Shown here: positions 34,551-41,787 of the stretch, piece after piece
Layout of the letters: each line of letters starts with the position of its first letter
Position numbering within the stretch: position 1 is the first letter of the stretch
Assembly: GCF_000003605.2 (NCBI RefSeq)
Contig: NW_003155252.1
Span: 142,050-183,836, forward strand
Length of the DNA stretch: 41,787 nt
Direction of reading: 5' to 3'
From: Saccoglossus kowalevskii
Lineage: Eukaryota > Hemichordata > Enteropneusta > Harrimaniidae
Notes under the pieces: generated by a model
Database searches by the model: none
What the model saw: only the letters and a program-made list of their open reading frames with translations
What the model was told of the DNA's origin: nothing
Translations under genes and position numbers: made by a program

Positions 34551-34679
34551 AGGTTATTACAAGGATACTTCAAAATATGCACGGAGGCAGTACAGCTGGA
34601 GTATCTACCGACGCGCAGCGGAAGTCGATCCGCGGCATACTGTCTGAGTGCATACTTTGAGGTATCCTCGTAATAACCT
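34551..34679. mobile_element. 129-bp foldback (palindromic) element
   Basis: The stretch is an almost full-length inverted repeat. The left arm starts AGGTTATTACAAGGATAC and the right arm, read on the other strand, starts AGGTTATTACGAGGATAC. The arms stay alignable for about 60 bases each, through TATGCAC and CAGTA words, to a GC-rich centre (CTACCGACGCGCAGCGG). Its centre is far richer in G/C than the flanks. A TAT on each side (34547-34549 and 34680-34682) could be a short target-site duplication if the element starts at 34550. There is no coding capacity. It would fold into one long hairpin and is best called a foldback MITE. The superfamily is not clear. Confidence 0.65.
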
Positions 34680-36542
34680 TATTATTATACTCTTTTCCTT
34701 CCAAGGATACACCATGGGAATGCCGAAATCCAATATGTTTAGAACAGAATAAGCGAATTTCTTTGTGTGGAGTCCGGTCAAACTTTGGTGGCAGCCATGT
34801 TTGTTTTCAATATTAGATGACGCTTACGCGCGTAATCATTCCATATTTGGAATTCGCATTTCCTAATATGGTAGGATGAAAATACCCAGTGCGTTACGGT
34901 GACAGATGTATAATAATATAATATAAAACGAAATATGTTGTTTCCTTATATACATATAAATAGCATAAGTTTACTTTTTCAAGAAATAAATCATCGATTG
35001 TTCATTATATTCAAACATGTAGACAGATGTAGTATGAAAGATATTATATATCAATTAACATACAGCTAAAATGGTATATATTATTATATACATAAAATAT
35101 AACACTGTCGAAATTTTGTTGACAGATGTTGATGTCTGATTTCTTCAGTTCTCACACAGATTTTATATTTAAACAAGAAATTTACATATCACAACTGTCT
35201 CATTGTATCTATATATAATTGGATGATAAATCATGGATCAGAGAGTTATCTTTCACAATTTGAGTAATAAAAAATAAAGCAATTCATATACAGCCCACAA
35301 AATGCATTATTATAGAAAACTGCTCCCTGTGATTTTACATTATATACATGCAATAAAAATTCTCAGGCCTCTCACATAAAATGTATACAATCGTTAAGAA
35401 ATTAGCAAATTTACGAGTTCCGCAATTTAATGGAGATTGATTGCCTGTGAATGAGTCAGTTCGAAATTGAGGTGATTAAATATGGTAAATCTGTGTATAC
35501 ATTCAATTGTTTTGTTAATGGTTGTTCGGATTAATCGACCAACAAAATATGGCATGAAAATCGACTAATGTCCCATCCTTATCCCTTAATTGTTTTCTCG
35601 CTGAACATAATATTTTCACATGTGAAGCAGAAAGTACTCACTTTTTTTTGACACACTGATATAGCTTTTTCTTTTCTAACCATATAGTGTGATGTAATTG
35701 TCAGCTGTTTTGTTTGTTCTTGTGGTTTTTTAACGTTGCTGTATTTTTTTCTAATTGAATCAATTTACGAACCAAAGACAAGCGAGGACATGCTGTGTAA
35801 AATAGCTAATTATTTCATTTGAATTATATGGATGAGACTTTGCGACAAAACAAAAATATAATTGACTAATCTATAGAATGTGTTTTACTGTTGAATTGTG
35901 TGTGTGTGTGTGTGTGCGTGTGTGGTTTATCACAATTGCACTATAGTATTATCAAATACAACCATGACCATTGATGCGTTCCATTGTACAACAGTACTTG
36001 GTTTATACTGTAAATTCACTGGCCTGGCTATATATTGTATCGTAAGATGTTACAACTTTTATAAAATTTAAAATGAAACGGCATCCTACAAAGAGGGTGG
36101 TGTTTTTTAGTCGATTTTAATTTTTTTTAATAATGTCGGGAATGAACAGAAATACGTGATTTTACCTAATATGTAAAAATTGCAGTACAGATGGCAAAAA
36201 TACACCACAAATATGATGATTATAAATTATAGTACTGATCAGGGAATTTACATGGAAACAGAAACATATCCTGGAAAAGAACGTGCACTATACAAGTAAC
36301 AACAAAATGGATGAAGAAAAATATATATATGCGGTAATAGAGGAATTAATACACAACTACATGAATATTGAAACTCGACAGCACTGTTTCGTAAGGTACA
36401 AGTACCTCACTCATCAGGAGCTTTATGTTTAATTCACTGCACCAACGAGCATACATATACTTCGCAAATTAACATTTTAATTAAAAATAAAAAACATACA
36501 GGTTTAAGTGTTATATAATAAGGCTTTTATATATATATACAG
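34680..36542. other. Intergenic DNA, AT-rich
   Basis: No gene supported. Contains the TG microsatellite listed next and long A/T stretches. Confidence 0.4.
35897..35924 (+). repeat. (TG)n microsatellite
   Basis: About fourteen TG units with one C interruption. Low-complexity sequence. Confidence 0.95.
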
Positions 36543-36653
36543 AAAAGCAAAAATGCTAGATTATAGTTCTGCTGTTGAATATATTAAATGCGGCAGCGGA
36601 AATAACTCCAGCAGACGAAAAAGAAGAACTTGTCAAATAAGATTATAAATAAA
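36543..36653 (+). other. Candidate terminal exon with polyA signal
   Basis: An acceptor-like TATATATATACAG ends at 36542. It is followed by an open frame from ATG 36553 to TAA 36646-36648 (31 residues, ending CGSGNNSSRRKRRTCQIRL) that overlaps AATAAA at 36648-36653. The order acceptor, open frame, stop and polyA signal suits a last coding exon. The basic RRKRR run and the G/C-richer wording (GCGGCAGCGG) stand out from the AT-rich flanks. The polypyrimidine tract is poor, the frame is short, and no partner exon is known, so it may well be chance. Confidence 0.15.
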
Positions 36654-39600
36654 GACATATTGAAAGATCTTATTACACACTTAACAATATATGAACCAAT
36701 GATGAGTAATGAGATATATTATTTGAAATAAATGATTGAGCGTAGTTTATACGACAAAATGCTACCGAACGTATACATTTCATCGGCCCTAAGACAAAGC
36801 ACTATCATAAAACAATTGGACTAATGGACTGATAATATCTCGAGCCCATGTCACTATATATCTTTACTGTATCTACGCTGTGGATAATATTTATTTTTGC
36901 AAACTACTTATCGTTCGCAGCAGTGTTTCTAGAAATGTGACTCGACTATTAATGTAACCTTTAACGGGAAGACTGGAAACGTAGACAAGCTGTGTACACG
37001 GAATTAGACACTGGCTCCCTGAATTGAATACCGTATTGGAATATACATATCCTGCTGAAGTCGACGTCAAAGTACTCAACATATGTAATTGCACCTGCTA
37101 CATCATTTGAGAGAGGAAATTGATCTTATTTCTGATATTTAAAACGAAATAGCAAATTCAGATTTGTATTCTGTGGATTAAAATACATATGCACGTACTT
37201 GCATATATGCGCTCATGTATATGTTCTGTAACGGCTATGTAATACACAATAAAGGTCGTAATTTTAGTGTTCATAGTGGATTATGTGAGACACAGACAGA
37301 CTAGGTATTTATCTAACGCTAATATTTAAAAATTATATCGTGTAATTATATTAATGGCTCAGTGATGTGCATTGTGTTATATTCTATTGTGATAATTGAG
37401 TTTTGTAAAAAAAAAAAAAACTTAGAACCCCGTAGCAGGTTCGTTTTACAAGACGCTGAGAGACCCTCTCCCCTTCAGTCAGTCAATCAGTGCCTACATA
37501 AACATACATTGTCTTGTCTTGTCGGCACATAGTACTTCAGGCTGAGAAAAACATCAAAATCACAAATGTATTTTCAGCACTTCATTAGCAATTCTGCTAG
37601 AAATATCTACTGTGTGACATGCCCCTGGCTCTCACGTTTGTTGAACATACTGCTGGGTATGTGAATGATGTGGTGGCAATAAGCGATACAAACATTATGA
37701 CTGAAGCAAATATATTCCAAAAATACATCAAAAAGTGAATCAAAACAATTAAATTATCTGATTCGATGTGATGTATGTAGTTTTAAACAGAAACACGATT
37801 GTTGTGTGAGCGCCGAGTATAATAACAAACCATTTGGTAATAGGCAGGATGTAACAGTCCTTGAAGCTGGATTTAAATGCAGAACTATCTTTTGCGCGAC
37901 TGATAAATTACGCAGACATGGATTTGAATAAACGGAAATCACATTACGAAATGAGTTCTGACAGGAAAACGCAGCGGCTCTCGTTACAAATAATCGTTCG
38001 GTTAAATACAATCTCGATTATAAAGTGTTTGTGGAGTCGTACCTTTTCCATCACATACACAAGGCCAATTCTTTATGAACGATGCATGCGATACTGGAAT
38101 GTGACTATATATTATAGATTTTACTCATTTATATATTATATAATTGATCTTTCCCCATTAAACTGCAATGTAAATACTGTTTTTATTTTTTGGAAATTTA
38201 TTGTATTTTCTCACTTATTCTGCTGTGTATCTCCAGCGCGATGTGTGGTATACATATGTGAGTTAGGAGTGGAAAACCCAGGGTTCACAGATAATTTAGC
38301 ACAAATGATTGAATGCGAATGAGACGCATTGTTAAAAAACGATTCTTTGGGGAAACAGTTTGGTTAATGACATTTATACTGCGGATGTCATCAACTGATA
38401 TTTTAGAATAGAAGTCAACCACCAGCTGTGAAGAGACCCTTTTATTGATGACGAGATAATGGCCTCTTTATAATGTTGTTTGTGCGAAGCTAGACCAGAT
38501 GTTAATGACCATTTTTCATATTTGCTTCGTGGACTATATAACATTCATTGCCTAGGTAGACACTAGTAGTTTTAGCCCCACATTATTCAATATACAGCCA
38601 TTATCTACTTTGACATTAACCTTATAATTTTTTTCAATATTGTATTGGAAGCTCGTTTATACATTAATACCAATATGAAATCATAGTGAAAATAGCTTCA
38701 ACATATGCTTTTCACAGGGCCGGCCTTTTCTGCCAGGGTTAATTAAAGCGTGAATGTTTGTATCCGCTCTGATACAATGAAGAAGAGATTTTATAGCAAT
38801 TACATAGAAGGAAGTAGACAGTGAGCATTCATGCCGAATGCCTCTATCCAGCTCAACGCGGATCAAAAACTGCGCATATGGAGGCGACTACATGAAATAC
38901 AAGATTCATTGAATTTAAAAATGACATGCAGGATGAGTTCTGTCAAAAGCATTTTATTATTCCAGTACCACATTCCCAATGGACGGAAGAGAGGTGACAG
39001 TATTATTGTGTAATATAGTTATATAGTGTAATGTACAAACTGACTATGGTATCCCCCTATTAGGCAAAAACGGGATATAGGGAGAACATCATACAGATGG
39101 TTATTAAATATGTAGAGAACCTGAATATGCAAACAGAGATGGATGTGCATCGCATGAAGTCGCCCAAAATCAACGACCAGGCCAATAACAAAAAAACTAT
39201 CCAATTATATCTATCCAGCAGTAAGTAGCACCTGAAAATTGCATGCATGAACGGTCCTTTTTTTAAATTTGAAATATCATAACAGCCATTAGAATTGTAT
39301 ATTGCCCCTGAAAGTGATGTTACAATAGCAATGTTTATGTTTATGATTCTACAAAATAAAAAAAAATAATTGTATGTATACAAAATGACTCTCATTATCT
39401 CTGATGCACTTTTCGTTATATCAATGAGTTTCAAAACGAATATATGTTTGTGATGTGCTGACTCAAAACACGTTTCTACCATTTTTTAGAATGGAGTGTA
39501 GACATTTTGAATGACGAAGACTGGGTCAAAAGTCAAATAAGTTTCATTGGTCAATTCTGCTTTATCAATAAGGCCTATACCTTAACATTTTTCTCAATGT

Positions 39601-40583
39601 ATGTATATATCATAATCAAAACATTTGTCGTCCTATTTTCTTGTCATTTGTATAATGCACGTTTTTTTCATGAGATGTTTGTGTTTCCATGGTAACTTCC
39701 TGATCGGTATTAGTATTTATAATGATTATGTTTGTTGAATTTATTTTACTTTTTTATATTACTTTTCTCTTTGGCGTTATTAAGTTTTTATTATGCTTCA
39801 AGCAAGCCGAGCGTGTGTTTTATTGGGTTTCTGACTATTATTACTATCCGCCTATTTTTGTACTAGTTGCAATATAAAATATAAAAACCTACATCCTCAA
39901 AATTGTGTATGCTAGTGTGTACCCATGAATAGTACGACATATCATTAAAAAAAACTGATTGAACAAATAAATTTATATTTTTAGAAGTATGTTATATTTA
40001 AATTAATATACAAAATGAACTGAAAAGAAAGTTTGTGCTGTGTTACAATTTAACCCCTCCCGCAAATATCAGGCAAATTAACACTTATTGGTGAACAAAC
40101 AGTTCCTACGTGATAGCATGGGATAGTTGTTAAATATTGATATCTTAGGAACTGTTTTACTGGGTTCCATTATTGAGTATTCTATTGCAATTACGCATTT
40201 ACCACTAACTGGATAAAAAGATTTGAATAAAAAATTAGCTCTTCATGTAACCTTTGTAATTATGCACATATATCTTCGTATTTGTATGTATTTCTAACTG
40301 TGAAATGTTTCCCTGGCTAAAATGACAAATTGTCAAAAAATCCTATATTACAAGATACATATTTGTCCGTAGATGTATCTCTGGCTTTAAGACTCCTCCA
40401 TCTTTACCAGCCAATAGACGTTTGTTTCGGGTCACCCTTCAAACTAACTCTTGGCAGATTTAACCACTACTGTGTATATTTGATAGGCGTCCTTAACGAT
40501 AAGTAGGGGGGTGCGACAAAAATAAACAGCCAGCTGTCCAATCAGCTATCTTGTGTCTAAATACCGTAGAGCGTTTTTTTTTA
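36654..40583. other. Intergenic DNA, 3.9 kb
   Basis: No gene supported. Two open frames are longer than most in the window, 37861-38322 (plus, 153 codons, first ATG at 37918) and 39060-39482 (minus, 140 codons). Both are rich in hydrophobic and aromatic residues, as expected from AT-rich chance sequence, and show no domain I recognise. An A13 run lies near 37409-37421. Confidence 0.4.
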
Positions 40584-40724
40584 ATGGCGACCCAAGCAGA
40601 ACAGATCACGCAGTTTTTCAAGATAAAAAGCCTCACTGATCACCAAAACCATGAAATCATGATTGAGGCATTACTAGCTGAAAAAAATGAGTTTGTTGCA
40701 ACGAAGACAGGGAATGGCAAATAA
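40584..40724 (+). pseudogene. RecQ-like DNA helicase, N-terminal fragment
   Basis: The 46-codon frame from ATG 40584 to TAA 40722-40724 matches the start of RecQ-type superfamily 2 helicases: FFKIKSLTDHQ (the F-x-I/L-x-x-L-x-x-x-Q pattern of the adenine-binding motif) at residues 11-21, then IEALLAEKNEFVATKTGNGK at 27-46, matching the A-[IL]-x-A-x-x-x-x-x-D/N-x-F-V-x-x-x-TGxGK(S/T) Walker A region. The frame stops right after TGNGK, where family members continue with S/T and several hundred residues of helicase core. No further helicase motifs were found up to the window end, so this is a truncated copy. A CCAAT sequence upstream (near 40538) and an intact ATG suggest that the 5' end of a gene was copied or left after deletion. 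RecQ-like genes are often multi-copy in marine invertebrates. Full-length RecQ unwinds DNA 3' to 5' during repair. Confidence 0.6.
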
Positions 40725-41787
40725 CGAAAATTGTGCAACAGTTCAACTCTTGAATAATCATTCGAGTAGAGTCTCTGAGATTTTCTTTCAGAGTTGACAG
40801 TTTCATTATTTTGTTAAAACATGGTGGATATAAATAAGCGTCACTTTGCTGACAAAGTATGCCACATACAGCCTGCAACGTTGGCATAAAAAATATGTGC
40901 AAAACTGGGTGGAAAAAGGCAGTGCCGGTTTTGGGGGTTAGGCAAACAATCAAAACACACTCTAAATCTAAACACAGAATTTGAAGTAACCATGCTACAT
41001 GTCGCCATTTCCGACATGTTGTTCTTTAGGCTACCGCGCAATGTTAGACAGCCTCTGATTGGGAGCCTTTTCAACAGGCGCATCCAAATCAAACTTGGCC
41101 ATTTGTTTAACGTAAAATACGCGCTTACCCAGGCTGATCCTGCACGGGTTAGTGGAGTCGGTAATGAATCGGCACCAACAAACCGTGCGATTGGGACGAT
41201 GCAAAACTTCATAGTTAGGTTACTCTCGGGGAGACATCATGTTTACATAGTGTGAAAGGCATGGATATTATTGACAGGAACAACGACATTTCTAATGTGA
41301 AATATGACGCGGAAAATATCAATTACACCAATGAGCACAGGAAATAGGGGTCATCAACCACCACTTAATATGGTTTTATGTAAATTGTTATGCGTGTATT
41401 CTGTGTATTGGGCGTCCAAGCAAGTAACCTTCATGACATAGAATACATTTACTAAGTATAGGTTGACTAAGGTCAATGATCTTCTCAATTATTCTATTGT
41501 ACATCGCTACTTACATTCACCTACCTAATACCTAAAGCTCTTAAGAACCGTTGTCACTCAGCATATGTTGCTATACTGCGTTAATTGTTCATATGATGGC
41601 ACTAAATGGATGGCATTAATAACTAATTATTATTATTACATTATATACATGTTTTCACTACCAATGGCGCTGCACATCAGACTTTATGTTGGTGCACTTA
41701 ACTCCGTATTTCCTACGTGCCTTTTTCCCGAACGAGTGTGATAAATGTACGTTTACTTTATTGAAAAACTACAGATTTTTAAATCAA
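40725..41787. other. DNA after the helicase fragment, unassigned
   Basis: From 40830 to 41250 the composition is more balanced than the flanks, and open frames exist on both strands (40992-41255 plus; 40841-41212 and 40657-40953 minus). None shows a domain I recognise, and none continues the helicase. Since it directly follows the RecQ-like start, it may belong to the same mobile or duplicated unit. From 41260 to the end nothing is visible. Confidence 0.35.

Noticed and set aside
37861-38322. A 153-codon plus-strand open frame
   Set aside because: No motif, hydrophobic/aromatic composition typical of AT-rich chance frames, first ATG only at 37918, and an overlapping antisense frame. Conservation data could reopen it.
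39060-39482. A 140-codon minus-strand open frame with several hydrophobic stretches
   Set aside because: Low-complexity hydrophobic sequence without a recognisable membrane-protein family. Such lengths are only mildly unusual in 42 kb.

Overview
The window is about 41.8 kb of AT-rich animal nuclear DNA. I see no bacterial or organellar features: no operons, no ribosome-binding-site-led gene strings, and almost no long open reading frames. What I see instead is one vertebrate/invertebrate-type neuropeptide receptor gene without introns in its coding part, relics of LINE retrotransposons, tRNA-like SINE heads, MITE-like elements, minisatellites and microsatellites. This fits a marine invertebrate, perhaps a lophotrochozoan such as a mollusc, but the sequence does not fix the phylum.

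The only confident intact gene is on the minus strand at 18319-19353. It encodes a 344-residue class A (rhodopsin-like) GPCR of the somatostatin / opioid / allatostatin-C / MCH receptor group, with all the hallmark residues in place. An in-frame stop ten codons upstream of the ATG supports the start. I could not identify flanking exons, a ligand gene or a paralogue in the window.

Left part (1-15 kb): intergenic DNA with a possible LINE tail, a tRNA-like SINE head, a dispersed repeat with a GGACG-rich tail, an approximately 1.6 kb repeat (copy A, 4421-6040), a reverse-transcriptase fossil (7540-7900), and a 245-bp GC-rich MITE with an 8-bp target-site duplication (8144-8404). Middle (15-24 kb): a frameshifted protein relic of unknown family (15220-15659, minus), the GPCR, a 5'-truncated LINE 3' end (20718-21062) and a 21-bp minisatellite (22690-23285). 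Right part (24-41.8 kb): a second, split copy of the 1.6 kb repeat (27560-27715 and 30866-32030) separated by about 3.15 kb that holds a roughly 300-bp tandem repeat, then a 129-bp foldback element (34551-34679) and the start of a RecQ-like helicase gene that stops inside the Walker A motif (40584-40724).

The genes here do not form a pathway. The window is best read as a receptor gene set in a repeat-rich intergenic region. Two single-exon candidates with good splice-site signals (33192-33322 and 36543-36653, plus strand) and one possible promoter/first exon (28132-28399) are listed as tentative.
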